From: Sphingobacteriaceae bacterium DW12
Lineage (GTDB): Bacteria; Bacteroidota; Bacteroidia; Sphingobacteriales; Sphingobacteriaceae
Assembly: GCA_000783305.1 (NCBI GenBank)
Contig: JROE01000004.1
Span: 124,001 to 188,000, forward strand
Direction of reading: 5' to 3'
Length of the DNA stretch: 64,000 nt
In this document: positions 25,940 to 34,883 of the stretch, in pieces
How the letters are laid out: each line of letters starts with the position of its first letter
How positions within the stretch are numbered: the first letter of the stretch is position 1
Notes under the pieces: generated by a model
Databases searched by the model: none
Seen by the model: only the letters and a program-made list of their open reading frames with translations
What the model was told of the DNA's origin: nothing
Made by a program: the position numbers and the translations under genes

Positions 25940-27124
25940 TTATTGTAACTTTTGATGAGTCCTCCACCACAAGTCTGGCATCTCCCCCGAGACAGCCAAT
26001 TGGTAATCTTCATATCTACACGGCACTAGGTAATACCGTTCATTAACAGATTTAGAACCAAAGTAAGGAACTTGTATCCACCACCGATCGGATTTTCTAC
26101 TTTTTACAAATACTAATTCGTGATCCATGGATTCGAGTGTAGTCCGATAAATGATATAGGATGCTTTTGGTACCAAAGGTGCGTCTTGCTTACGATTGTA
26201 ATAACCATCGACAAAACACCAAATCATTTGTGAGACTAACATAGCGGTCTGATCTAGGGGATCATATTTGGGATTGAACTCGTAGAATCCTATTGAACTA
26301 CACTTATCGGACATTCCTGCATATCTTGCCAACTGGCAAGCCTCGTCACCAAATAAACCATTGGGATTTGCATTTGCATTTCCGCAGGCTTCGGAAGCTC
26401 GAATCGCACCGATATCAAAACTAACCATATCGGCGGCTCGAATCAAAGGCTCTGATTGATCCATCTTGCCAGCTATTGCGCCTACACGTGTCGCGTTGAA
26501 AAACAGCTTATCATACATGTTAATCGACTCTTTACTTACTAAATAGGTTTGGTAAGCAATATTATTCAGATTAAAAAGATAATCTGGCTGATGTAAGATA
26601 ATATGATTGAGAAAAGTTTCAGAATTCAATAGCGCACTTTCTACTTGCTCTTGATCTAAATCAAACTTGGCATCGACAATTGCAACTTCTACCCGTTGTT
26701 CCAGATTTTGGTAGGCCAGGTATTGCGCATAGGTCAAGTCGTGTCCACCTCCTATGATAATGGGTACAATATCTTGCTTAATCAGTTCCTCTACGACAGT
26801 CTTAACTGCAAAATAGGTATCGCGGACTGTATCGCCCGCTCTAATATTACCCAAGTCAGCGATTTTAATTTTATAGTCTCCTTGATAAAGCTGGTATAAA
26901 TGTTTGCGTACGGCTTGAGGTGCTAATGAAGCCCCCTCATTATTCACTGCTCCCCTATCTTCTTCAACGCCAAAAATGACGAGTTGAGGTTTATCATCTC
27001 CTTCCAAAACAGGAAACTCATCTTCAAATGCCTGGATGCTATCTCCAAATTGAGATTTATAAAAACGTTCTCTGGGCGAGAACTCTTGAACGGATACTGG
27101 AGAAAAGAAAACTGATAAGGACAT
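25940..27124 (-). CDS. arginase/formiminoglutamase-fold protein with incomplete metal site
   Basis: The 394-residue protein has the ureohydrolase fold: PQLVIFGVEEDRGAVNNEGA near 46, IIIGGGHDLTYAQ at 122-134, AIVDAKFDLDQ at 148-158 and ADMVSFDIGAIRASEACGN at 231-249. In active arginases the second motif reads DAHxD and the third SxDxDxxDP; here His is replaced by Lys153 and the second Asp by Gly239, while His128, Asp151, Asp155 and Asp237 remain. The dinuclear manganese site would thus be incomplete. Related Bacteroidota proteins are often labelled formimidoylglutamase, but no Hut genes are near. The substrate is unknown. Confidence 0.8.
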   Translation of the reverse strand: MSLSVFFSPVSVQEFSPRERFYKSQFGDSIQAFEDEFPVLEGDDKPQLVIFGVEEDRGAVNNEGASLAPQAVRKHLYQLYQGDYKIKIADLGNIRAGDTVRDTYFAVKTVVEELIKQDIVPIIIGGGHDLTYAQYLAYQNLEQRVEVAIVDAKFDLDQEQVESALLNSETFLNHIILHQPDYLFNLNNIAYQTYLVSKESINMYDKLFFNATRVGAIAGKMDQSEPLIRAADMVSFDIGAIRASEACGNANANPNGLFGDEACQLARYAGMSDKCSSIGFYEFNPKYDPLDQTAMLVSQMIWCFVDGYYNRKQDAPLVPKASYIIYRTTLESMDHELVFVKSRKSDRWWIQVPYFGSKSVNERYYLVPCRYEDYQLAVSGEMPDLWWRTHQKLQ

Positions 27125-27206
27125 AAACTTGCTATTTAACCTACTCTATTTATCAAAATGTACAAAACAATATAGGGAGTATCTCGCAAATATCCATTTA
27201 TTAGCT

Positions 27207-27214
27207 TACTTTTG
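27207..27214 (+). promoter_or_regulatory. -7 box that decides the epimerase start
   Basis: TACTTTTG fits TAnnTTTG and predicts transcription from about 27218. The upstream TTG at 27212 would then lie before the start of the mRNA, which favours the GTG at 27245. Confidence 0.5.
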
Positions 27215-27244
27215 AAAACATTATTTTATCAACACTACAAGCCC

Positions 27245-28222
27245 GTGATATTAATAACTGGAGGAACAGGATTTTTAGGTTCAACACTGATTAAACAACT
27301 TATCAATGAAGGTGTCGCGGTGGTGGCTACAAAAAGACCTAATTCGACCATTCCTGAATGTTTAAAATCATCTTCCTTGGTCCACTGGGTGGATGCGGAC
27401 GTAACGGATTACTTTGCACTTTCTAGCTGTTTTGCAGGAATTACACATGTATTCCACTGTGCGGCAATGGTTTCTTACCAACCAAAGGATGCAAAGGTGA
27501 TGATGAAAATCAATATTGAAGGAACGAAACATATTGTTAATCTTTGCCTTGAGCACCAAGTACGTCTGGTCCATGTAAGTTCTATTGCAGCTTTGGGCAC
27601 CAATAAAGCGCATAAGCCGGTTAGTGAAAATGACAAATGGGAATACTATCCTAAAATATCCAAATACGCTCTATCCAAATATGAGAGTGAACTGGAAGTA
27701 TGGCGAGGTGTAGTAGAGGGATTGGATGCTGTCATTGTCAATCCTTCGGTCATTATGGGGGCAGCAGCTGGAAAGAAAGGCTCTGGAGCCATCTTTGCTA
27801 TGATAGAAAAAGGTTTAAAGGTATATCCCAGTGGTAGCGTTGGCTTAGTCGATGTGGAAGATGTGGCCCATTTAATGATTATATTGATGAATAGACCGGA
27901 TATTTCAGGAGAGCGATATATCCTGAATTCGGCCAATCTATCAAACAAAGATCTAATAGAGCGAATAAGTGCTGCAATGGGAAAACCTGCACCGACCATT
28001 CGGGCCTCACCGACTCTTTTGAATATTGCTTGGCGTATTGCGAAGGCAATTTCGCTCATCACTAACACAAGACCTGCCATCACCAAGGACTCGGCGAGGG
28101 CCTCTTCGGCCAAGCTGATGTACAACAACGCTAAAATTATTGGGGCGACTCAGTATACCTTCAAGAATATAGATGACACCTTGAAAGAAATTACATTAAC
28201 GTATCAAACCAAACCCGAATAA
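27245..28222 (+). CDS. NAD(P)-dependent epimerase/dehydratase (extended SDR)
   Basis: The protein has the Rossmann dinucleotide motif TGGTGFLGSTLIKQL at its very start, the catalytic YxxxK as KYALSKYESE near 150, and VSSIAALG near 115, typical of extended short-chain dehydrogenases such as dihydroflavonol reductase-like enzymes. The frame runs back to a TTG at 27212, giving 336 residues, but the predicted transcription start lies downstream of it and GTG 27245 gives VILITGGTG, the usual beginning. The stop is three bases before the next gene, the HAD-ACT fusion. The substrate is unknown. Confidence 0.85.
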   Translation: MILITGGTGFLGSTLIKQLINEGVAVVATKRPNSTIPECLKSSSLVHWVDADVTDYFALSSCFAGITHVFHCAAMVSYQPKDAKVMMKINIEGTKHIVNLCLEHQVRLVHVSSIAALGTNKAHKPVSENDKWEYYPKISKYALSKYESELEVWRGVVEGLDAVIVNPSVIMGAAAGKKGSGAIFAMIEKGLKVYPSGSVGLVDVEDVAHLMIILMNRPDISGERYILNSANLSNKDLIERISAAMGKPAPTIRASPTLLNIAWRIAKAISLITNTRPAITKDSARASSAKLMYNNAKIIGATQYTFKNIDDTLKEITLTYQTKPE

Positions 28223-28225
28223 ACA

Positions 28226-29518
28226 GTGAAAAATTATTACATTATTGATTTTGACAGTACATTTACGCAAGTAGAAGCGCTAGATGAGCTTGCACGGATA
28301 TCATTGGAAGGCCATCCAGACCAAGATAAAGTTTACAAACAAATTGAAGGTTTCACAAACTTGGCAATGGAAGGGAAGATATCCTTCAGAGAGAGCTTGG
28401 CAGGCCGAATTAAATTGTTAAAGGCCAATAAAAGCCACCTCGACAAATTAGTCAGCCATCTCAAGAAGAAGGTATCACATTCGTTTAACCGTAACAGGGA
28501 GTTTTTCAGGAAAAACTCAGACACCGCTTGGATTGTGTCTGGGGGCTTTAAAGAATTCATTACTCCCGTGGTAACACCTTATCATATCAAGAAGGAAAAC
28601 ATCTACGCGAATACCTTTAAATTTGATGCAGAGGGTAATATCATCGGGTATGACGAACACAACCCATTGTCCGATGAAGGGGGTAAGGTCAAACTGCTTC
28701 AGGAATTGAATATACAAGGACGAATATTCGGTATCGGTGATGGATACTCAGACTTCCAGCTTAAGGAATCGGGCTTGATTGAAAAATTTTTCGCATTCAC
28801 GGAAAATATCGCTAGACAAAGCGTCACGGAGAAAGCAGATCACATCACGCCTAGTTTTGACGAATTCCTATACGTCAATGATTTACCGAGAGCTATATCG
28901 TACCCAAAAAATAGAATCCTATGCTTAATCGTCGGTGAAGTTCCAGAAATTGCGTCGCATATCTTGAAAAGAGATGGCTTCTCAGTCAGAACCAAGGAGA
29001 CATTTGAAGAGAAATACACCAAAGATGTCGGTATGTTATTGCTGGGACCTAACGTAAGTGTATCTGATGAACAACTTTCGCGGGCCGACAAACTAAAAAC
29101 GATAGGTTTTCTAGGCGATATCAAAGGTCATATCAACAAGGTAATCTGCAATGAGAAAGGTATCGTGGTATTTGATGACAAGAAGGATAAAAAACGAAAT
29201 GCAGAGTTCATTCCACGTCGGATGGCTGATTTCATTAATAATGGAGATACCGATCAAAGCAGAAATTTTCCAAACTTAATCTTGCCAAAGTTGAGTAAAG
29301 CACATCGCCTTCTGCACATTCACCAAAATGTACCGGGTGTAATGGCACAAATCAATAATATCTATGCAGAAAACAATATTAATATCGTTGCTCAATTCTT
29401 AATGACGAAGGGTGATATCGGTTATGCCGTCACCGATTTGAACGTTGAATATGAAAAGGACTTAATCAAACAGCTTAAAAAGATTGAAAACACGATAAAA
29501 TTTAGAATACTCTATTAA
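28226..29518 (+). CDS. fusion of SerB-like HAD phosphatase with SerA-like and ACT domains
   Basis: The 430-residue protein has a complete HAD-IB phosphatase domain of SerB type: DFDSTFT near 8 (nucleophile Asp), SGGF near 109, Lys in GGKVKLL near 152 and GDGYSD near 171. Residues about 233-340 resemble a decayed D-3-phosphoglycerate dehydrogenase segment. The last 75 residues (SKAHRLLHIHQNVPGVMAQI, FLMTKGDIGYAVTDLNVEY, IKFRILY) match the serine-binding ACT domain of SerA. It may be a serine-controlled phosphoserine phosphatase. It starts with GTG three bases after the epimerase gene. Confidence 0.88.
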   Translation: MKNYYIIDFDSTFTQVEALDELARISLEGHPDQDKVYKQIEGFTNLAMEGKISFRESLAGRIKLLKANKSHLDKLVSHLKKKVSHSFNRNREFFRKNSDTAWIVSGGFKEFITPVVTPYHIKKENIYANTFKFDAEGNIIGYDEHNPLSDEGGKVKLLQELNIQGRIFGIGDGYSDFQLKESGLIEKFFAFTENIARQSVTEKADHITPSFDEFLYVNDLPRAISYPKNRILCLIVGEVPEIASHILKRDGFSVRTKETFEEKYTKDVGMLLLGPNVSVSDEQLSRADKLKTIGFLGDIKGHINKVICNEKGIVVFDDKKDKKRNAEFIPRRMADFINNGDTDQSRNFPNLILPKLSKAHRLLHIHQNVPGVMAQINNIYAENNINIVAQFLMTKGDIGYAVTDLNVEYEKDLIKQLKKIENTIKFRILY

Positions 29519-29538
29519 GCGGGGCCGATCTAACTGGT

Positions 29539-29576
29539 AAAAAGGGAGCAATGTCATGATGTTGCTCCCTTTTTTA
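29539..29576. terminator. terminator between the HAD-ACT fusion and the 5-FCL gene
   Basis: AAAAAGGGAGCAA (29539-29551) pairs with TTGCTCCCTTTTT (29562-29574). The T-run follows on the plus strand and an A-run precedes it, so it can work for both converging transcripts. Confidence 0.88.
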
Positions 29577-29661
29577 TCAAAATATATTTTATTGAGCTGT
29601 AATCTTCAGCCCTATTGACCTCATTTGGAGATAAGCATCTAAGATATCTCGCCAAATTGAT

Positions 29662-30234
29662 TTATTTAAAATAGTAGATTTCGCTCGGGCTAATACAGAC
29701 ATCTACGGGAATATCATAAATATCTGTATCGTCCACTTGCTCTATTGGCTCGAAAAATGACAATGCAATTTTCAAGATATCTGGTCTACACTTCTGCAAG
29801 AAACGATCATAAAACCCCTTTCCATAACCGACACGATTACCGCTTTGGTCGCAGACAAGCATGGGCACTAAAACAACGTCAATTAGCTCCTCCTTCACCT
29901 CTATACCATCGACTGGCTCAGGTATACCCCACCTATTGGGAAGAAGACGTACAGTCTCGTCTAAAAGATAGTGGGACATGGATAAGTCATCAAGATGGCT
30001 GCTAGAAACCACCAAATGCATATTTGGGAAACGATGCTGTAACCAGTGAATAAGGTTTAAGGTATTGGGTTCGTGGTTTTTCTCAATAGGAAGATAGATA
30101 TGACAATACTGACAGGTTGTCCAATCCAAACTTTTTAAATGGGAGAAAATACGTTCATTCCATACTGCTTGAATTTCAGGGGACAACGCAGTTCTTTTTT
30201 GTTTAAATATTTTTCTAAGTTGCTGTTTTGTCAT
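29662..30234 (-). CDS. 5-formyltetrahydrofolate cyclo-ligase
   Basis: The enzyme turns 5-formyl-THF into 5,10-methenyl-THF with ATP. The 190-residue protein shows the N-terminal basic stretch KQQLRKIFKQKRTALS, WGIPEPV near 103, and the ATP/metal loop NRVGYGKGFYDRFL near 132-145, all typical of the family. Length is normal. It lies 83 bases downstream of efp on the same strand. Confidence 0.94.
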   Translation of the reverse strand: MTKQQLRKIFKQKRTALSPEIQAVWNERIFSHLKSLDWTTCQYCHIYLPIEKNHEPNTLNLIHWLQHRFPNMHLVVSSSHLDDLSMSHYLLDETVRLLPNRWGIPEPVDGIEVKEELIDVVLVPMLVCDQSGNRVGYGKGFYDRFLQKCRPDILKIALSFFEPIEQVDDTDIYDIPVDVCISPSEIYYFK

Positions 30235-30316
30235 CTTTTATTCATCTAAAAAAAAAACGGCCTTGCAGCTGGGAGCTAACAAGACCGAATAATCAACCTA
30301 AACCTAAAATCTTTAT

Positions 30317-30877
30317 TTATTTCACACGTTCGATATAATCACCGGACGCTGTATCAATTTTCACTTTATCCCCTTGATTAATAAAAAGAGGAACGTTAAT
30401 CTCAACTCCTGTTTCTACAGTAGCCTTTTTCAAAGCATTGGTTGAAGTATCTCCTTTTACCGCTGGTTCTGTATATGTAATTTCCAACTCTACACTCTTC
30501 GGTGCCTGCGCCATTATCGCTTCTTCACTTTCAAAGGCGACGATTACACTCATACCTTCTTTCAAGAATCGTGCCGAATTACCAAATAAAAATTTCGGAA
30601 TATTGAATTGTTCGTAAGTATTGTTGTCCATTACCACGTAGAATTCTCCATCTTCATATAAGTATTGATAATCGCTCGTCTCGACCCTAGCTATCTCTAC
30701 CGACTCATCTACTCTGAAACGATATTCCACTAATTTACCGGTCTTCACATTGCGCATTCTTGCTTGATAAAAAGCACGCAAATTTCCTGGTGTACGGTGT
30801 ATATATTCCTCAACAGCTACTAACTCACCATTAAAACGAAGGACATTTCCACTTTTTACTTCTGATGCTTTTGCCAT
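30317..30877 (-). CDS. efp: elongation factor P
   Basis: EF-P binds next to the P-site tRNA and rescues ribosomes stalled on proline runs. The 186-residue protein has the three-domain length and motifs: SGNVLRFNGELVAVEEYIHRTP at the start, ARMRNVKTGKLVEYRFR near 40-56 and the C-terminal GVEINVPLFINQGDKVKIDTASGDYIERV signature (broken here by family-specific residues). The loop reads PGNLRAF at 30-36: Asn32 stands where E. coli EF-P has the lysylated Lys34. It is the last gene but one of the reverse-strand lipid A block, 69 bases after an ABC ATPase gene. Confidence 0.97.
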   Translation of the reverse strand: MAKASEVKSGNVLRFNGELVAVEEYIHRTPGNLRAFYQARMRNVKTGKLVEYRFRVDESVEIARVETSDYQYLYEDGEFYVVMDNNTYEQFNIPKFLFGNSARFLKEGMSVIVAFESEEAIMAQAPKSVELEITYTEPAVKGDTSTNALKKATVETGVEINVPLFINQGDKVKIDTASGDYIERVK

Positions 30878-30946
30878 GTTAATTCTTTTGTTTTTGAGAC
30901 CACAAAGCTACAAAAATTCTTTGTTTTTTAAAAAAGTCCGAACAAA

Positions 30947-31570
30947 TTACTTTTTATAATCACTTATTATTATTTGCTCATCGCAAAAAGAATATTCCTT
31001 CTCTTGATTTGAACACACGATTAACAGCCTATCTGCGCTTATTGTTTTTTCAATAAGCGTTAAATACCACTGTTCTCCTTTTTCATCTAAGTTGCTATTG
31101 GGTTCGTCCAAAAAAACAACAGAACTAGCTGAACAACAAGCCAAAACAAGTTTAACGCGTTGCTTCATACCTGAGGAGAAGTATCTTAATTCCTTATTTC
31201 TAGAGGATTCCAGACCCAATAATTGAACAAGCGTATTCTTGTTATACCCTGTCTTATAACGTTTGAACCGAAAGTGAAAATCAATCATTTCGTCTAATGT
31301 TAATTCTTCAACAAGCTCCACATATGGTGCTGCAATGGAAATATGTTGAAAGACATGTTCAATTGGGACTTGCGCAGCCTCTAAATGATAGGTAATTTTT
31401 CCTTGGGAGGGTGTTAGGCTGCCTGTCAAGATCTTCAATAGGGTTGACTTGCCGGACCCGTTGGCTCCAAGTATTGCGTATCTCTTTCCAATAGAAAAGG
31501 TATAATCGAGATGACGAAATATCCATTCCCGATTATACCTTCTACCAATATCTTGTAGTGTTATATTCAA
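30947..31570 (-). CDS. ABC transporter ATP-binding protein
   Basis: The 207-residue protein is a single ATPase domain: Walker A GANGSGKST near 35, the signature RYFSSGMKQRVKLVLAC near 133 (SSGMK instead of LSGGQ) and Walker B SVVFLDEPNSNLD near 153. It is small and has no fused membrane part and no permease gene beside it, resembling CcmA/GldA-type ATPases that work with a separately encoded permease. It sits between lpxA (17 bases upstream) and efp, a position that hints at co-transcription with lipid A genes but gives no substrate. Confidence 0.88.
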   Translation of the reverse strand: MNITLQDIGRRYNREWIFRHLDYTFSIGKRYAILGANGSGKSTLLKILTGSLTPSQGKITYHLEAAQVPIEHVFQHISIAAPYVELVEELTLDEMIDFHFRFKRYKTGYNKNTLVQLLGLESSRNKELRYFSSGMKQRVKLVLACCSASSVVFLDEPNSNLDEKGEQWYLTLIEKTISADRLLIVCSNQEKEYSFCDEQIIISDYKK

Positions 31571-31587
31571 AACACCTCTATTTAAAC

Positions 31588-32382
31588 CTATGCGTTAGAA
31601 CGGCCTTGGCCAAACCCTCTGATAACACCACGATTTGAATTTCTCACAAACGTCAGAATTTCATCTCGGATTTCAGTGGCTTTAAATTCGGCCTCGACAA
31701 TATCCAGTCCTTTGGAAAGATTTCCATTCTGGATAAACAAAACGCGATATATTCCTTGAATTTCATTAATTTGCTCGCTAGAGAATCCTCTTCTGCGCAG
31801 TCCTACTGAATTAATTCCTGCATAGGTAATAGGTTCCCGAGCAGCCTTGATGAAGGGGGGTACATCTTTACGCACTAAGGATCCACCGGACACAAAGGCA
31901 TGTGATCCGATCTTTACAAACTGATGCACGGCAACCATACCGGCCAAGACCACATAATCTCCTACTGTAATGTGTCCGGCCAATGTACTTGAATTGGAAA
32001 AGATACAGTTATTACCAATGAAACAATCATGGGCAATATGGCTATAAGCTTGTATTAGACAGTTCTCGCCGATGACTGTTTTATAGCGATCCTTAGTACC
32101 TCTATTTATAGTCACGCACTCTCTAATAGTAGTGTTGTCGCCAATTTCTGCAGTGGTCACCTCTCCCTCAAACTTTAAGTCTTGGGGTTCACCGGAAATA
32201 ACGGCTCCTGGATAAATTTTACAATTTTTCCCGATACGTGCGCCATTCATAATCGTCACGTTGGATCCTATCCAAGTGCCTTCGCCGATGACTACGTCTT
32301 TATGAATTGTAGTAAAGGGTTCAACCACTACATTTTGGGCTATTTTGGCCTCTGGGTGTATATAAGCTAAGGGCTGTATCAT
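31588..32382 (-). CDS. lpxA: acyl-ACP--UDP-N-acetylglucosamine O-acyltransferase LpxA
   Basis: LpxA adds the first 3-hydroxyacyl chain to UDP-GlcNAc in lipid A synthesis. The 264-residue protein starts with IQPLAYIHPEAKIAQNVVVEPF and has the left-handed beta-helix hexapeptide repeats, the catalytic His region YSHIAHDCFIGNNCIFSN near 112-130 and the C-terminal helical domain (RGFSSEQINEIQGIYRVLF). Length is normal. It follows the lpxC-fabZ fusion by one base, which makes translational coupling likely. Confidence 0.96.
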   Translation of the reverse strand: MIQPLAYIHPEAKIAQNVVVEPFTTIHKDVVIGEGTWIGSNVTIMNGARIGKNCKIYPGAVISGEPQDLKFEGEVTTAEIGDNTTIRECVTINRGTKDRYKTVIGENCLIQAYSHIAHDCFIGNNCIFSNSSTLAGHITVGDYVVLAGMVAVHQFVKIGSHAFVSGGSLVRKDVPPFIKAAREPITYAGINSVGLRRRGFSSEQINEIQGIYRVLFIQNGNLSKGLDIVEAEFKATEIRDEILTFVRNSNRGVIRGFGQGRSNA

Positions 32383-32383
32383 T

Positions 32384-33787
32384 TTATTTTACTTTTACTA
32401 TCTGAGCCATTAGCTCTGCCTCACTAACAACTTTTTCTCCAACCATGCCCACACCTTTCATACGCGCTATGCCTCTACGGATTGGTTCCATAAGGTCGCA
32501 ACGGAAAATAATCGTATCTCCAGGTACTACTTGATTTTTGAATCTTGCATTTTCTATCTTTAGGAATAATGTCAACCAATTCTCAGGGTCGGGTACGGTA
32601 TTTAAAACCAAAATACCGCCGGTCTGTGCCATTGCTTCAATTTGAAGTACCCCTGGAAACACTGGTGACCCTGGGAAATGTCCCATGAATAAATCTTCAT
32701 TCATAGTCACATTTTTTAGGCCAACAACATGATTATCTGTTAATTCCAATATTTTATCCACCATCAGAAATGGCTGACGATGGGGAAGGATTTTCATGAT
32801 TTGAACCGTATCGTACAACGGTGTCATATTCGGATCATATACCTTCACATGTTTGCGGTTTTTCTCTTTGTTGATTACGGCTCGAATTTTCTTGGCGAAT
32901 GCTACATTAGCGGCATGTCCAGGGCGCGCGGCCATAATATGTCCTTTCAAGGGTCTACCTACTAGCGCCAGGTCACCAATCATATCTAGTAACTTATGAC
33001 GTGCAGGCTCATTCTGATAACGCAATTGAATGTTATTCAATATCCCTTCATTTGCTACGTCTATATCATCACGATTGAATAAATGAGCCAATTTGTCCAG
33101 CTCCTCTTTTTCGACTTCTGTATCTACGATTACAATTGCATTGGACAAGTCACCTCCTTTGATTAGACCTTGGTTGACCAGTGTTTCCAGCTCATGCAAA
33201 AAACAGAACGTGCGTGATGCAGATATTTCTTTTACGAATTCGCCGATATTACTCACAGAAGCATGTTGGCTACCTAGCACCGGCGAATTAAAGTCGATCA
33301 TACATGTCAAACGATATCCATCTAATGGCATGGCAACAATCTCTACTTTACGTTCAGCTTCGGTATAATGGATATTATCTTGAATTTCGTAAAAATCACG
33401 ATCAGCATCTTGCTCTTGAAATCCAACGCCTTCGAGAAGTTTTACAAATGGTGAAGAACTTCCGTCTAAAATAGGCACTTCAGGTCCGTCGATATCAATG
33501 AGCACATTATCGATCTGTAAACCTACCAAAGCGGCCATTAAATGTTCGATTGTACTTACACTGGCACCATTTTGAGAGATGGTGGTCCCGCGTGAGGTAT
33601 CGGTCACATTATCTGCGTCCACGGCAATAATGGGATGCCCATCTATGTCCACTCTCCTAAACTTGTACCAATGGTATTCAGGAGCAGGTTTAATGGTTAG
33701 GGTAACAGATTTTCCTGTATGCAAACCAACACCCGAAATGGAAACTTCGGATTTGATGGTTCTTTGTTTTACATTCATATCTAACAT
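32384..33787 (-). CDS. lpxC/fabZ: bifunctional UDP-3-O-acyl-GlcNAc deacetylase / 3-hydroxyacyl-ACP dehydratase (LpxC-FabZ)
   Basis: Two enzymes are fused. The N-terminal part (to about 310) is LpxC, the zinc deacetylase of lipid A synthesis, with GVGLHTGKSV near the start, STIEHLMAAL near 75 and HKLLDMIGDLALVG near 262, which holds zinc ligands. The C-terminal part is FabZ, with ILPHRQPFLMVDKI and GHFPGSPVFPGVLQIEAMAQTGG carrying the catalytic His and Glu. The fusion is the normal Bacteroidota arrangement. The longest frame begins at a TTG (33802); the ATG at 33787 or the one at 33778 is more likely. It is 32 bases after lpxD. Confidence 0.96.
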   Translation of the reverse strand: MLDMNVKQRTIKSEVSISGVGLHTGKSVTLTIKPAPEYHWYKFRRVDIDGHPIIAVDADNVTDTSRGTTISQNGASVSTIEHLMAALVGLQIDNVLIDIDGPEVPILDGSSSPFVKLLEGVGFQEQDADRDFYEIQDNIHYTEAERKVEIVAMPLDGYRLTCMIDFNSPVLGSQHASVSNIGEFVKEISASRTFCFLHELETLVNQGLIKGGDLSNAIVIVDTEVEKEELDKLAHLFNRDDIDVANEGILNNIQLRYQNEPARHKLLDMIGDLALVGRPLKGHIMAARPGHAANVAFAKKIRAVINKEKNRKHVKVYDPNMTPLYDTVQIMKILPHRQPFLMVDKILELTDNHVVGLKNVTMNEDLFMGHFPGSPVFPGVLQIEAMAQTGGILVLNTVPDPENWLTLFLKIENARFKNQVVPGDTIIFRCDLMEPIRRGIARMKGVGMVGEKVVSEAELMAQIVKVK

Positions 33788-33819
33788 TCTGTTATTAAGC
33801 AATATAGGGTTTTATTTGT

Positions 33820-34857
33820 TTATTTAGCACTATGATTCTGTATGATTTGTTCAAGATCTGCTATTCTCTTCTCCAATTCGGGTAATTTACTGTATAATAC
33901 CTGGGAGCGCAATTGAGCCTGATAAGGTGTTGCAGGTGACCCACCCCATTTTTTGGACGCTTGCACAATCGATCTATTCACTCCTGATTGTGCTTGTACC
34001 TGACTCCTATCGGCAACAGTAATGTGTCCAACAACACCAACTTGACCACCCAGCACTACATTTTCGCCAATCTTTGTGCTTCCCGAAACTCCGGTTTGAG
34101 CTGCTATCACTGTATTTTTACCAATCTCGACATTATGAGCAATCTGAATCAAATTGTCCAACTTGACTCCCTTGCGTATAATTGTCGACCCCATCGTTGC
34201 CCTATCGACAACGGTATTAGCACCGATTTCGACATTGTCATCTACGACAACATTTCCAATCTGAGGAACTTTGTTATAGGAACCATCTTCTTGTGGTGCG
34301 AAGCCAAAGCCATCACTTCCAATTACCACTCCAGCATGCAATACAACATGCTTTCCCAAGCTACATTCACTATAGACTTTGACACCCGGAAAAAGCGTAG
34401 TATAATCACCTATGGTTACGTCATCGCCGATATAGACATGAGGATAAATCTTGACATGCCGTCCTATCTTAGCATTCTTTCCAATATAGGAGAAAGCTCC
34501 TACATACACATTATCACTTATCATGACCGATTCATGTACAAAAGAAGGTTCTTCACGGCCACTTCTCTCTAACTTCATCTGGCTATAATAGGTCAATAGT
34601 TCGGAAAAGGATGAATACGCATCTTTTACCCGAATCAATGTCGCATTAACGGTTTGAGTTGGCAAGAAATCAGCATTCACAACAACTATCGAAGCGTTTG
34701 TTGTATACAAAAAATGCTCGTATTTAGGGTTCGCCAAAAAAGAAAGATCACCAGATTTTGCTTCTTCTATTTTAGCCAATTGACCCACGACAACATCTGG
34801 ACTTCCCTCGATATTGCCTTTGAGTAATGTGGCTATTTGTTGTGCAGAAAATTGCAT
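33820..34857 (-). CDS. lpxD: UDP-3-O-(3-hydroxyacyl)glucosamine N-acyltransferase LpxD
   Basis: LpxD adds the second 3-hydroxyacyl chain, to the amino group freed by LpxC. The 345-residue protein has the N-terminal uridine-binding domain (FSAQQIATLL, AKSGDLSFLANPKYEHFL near 34), a long hexapeptide-repeat helix with VIGSDGFGFAPQ near 173 and LIQIAHNVEIG near 232 (catalytic His), and a C-terminal helix (LPELEKRIADLEQII). Length and order are normal. It follows the HD-domain gene by 26 bases and leads the lipid A block. Confidence 0.96.
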   Translation of the reverse strand: MQFSAQQIATLLKGNIEGSPDVVVGQLAKIEEAKSGDLSFLANPKYEHFLYTTNASIVVVNADFLPTQTVNATLIRVKDAYSSFSELLTYYSQMKLERSGREEPSFVHESVMISDNVYVGAFSYIGKNAKIGRHVKIYPHVYIGDDVTIGDYTTLFPGVKVYSECSLGKHVVLHAGVVIGSDGFGFAPQEDGSYNKVPQIGNVVVDDNVEIGANTVVDRATMGSTIIRKGVKLDNLIQIAHNVEIGKNTVIAAQTGVSGSTKIGENVVLGGQVGVVGHITVADRSQVQAQSGVNRSIVQASKKWGGSPATPYQAQLRSQVLYSKLPELEKRIADLEQIIQNHSAK

Positions 34858-34883
34858 TTTACAAATGTATACGTTTTTGTTAA

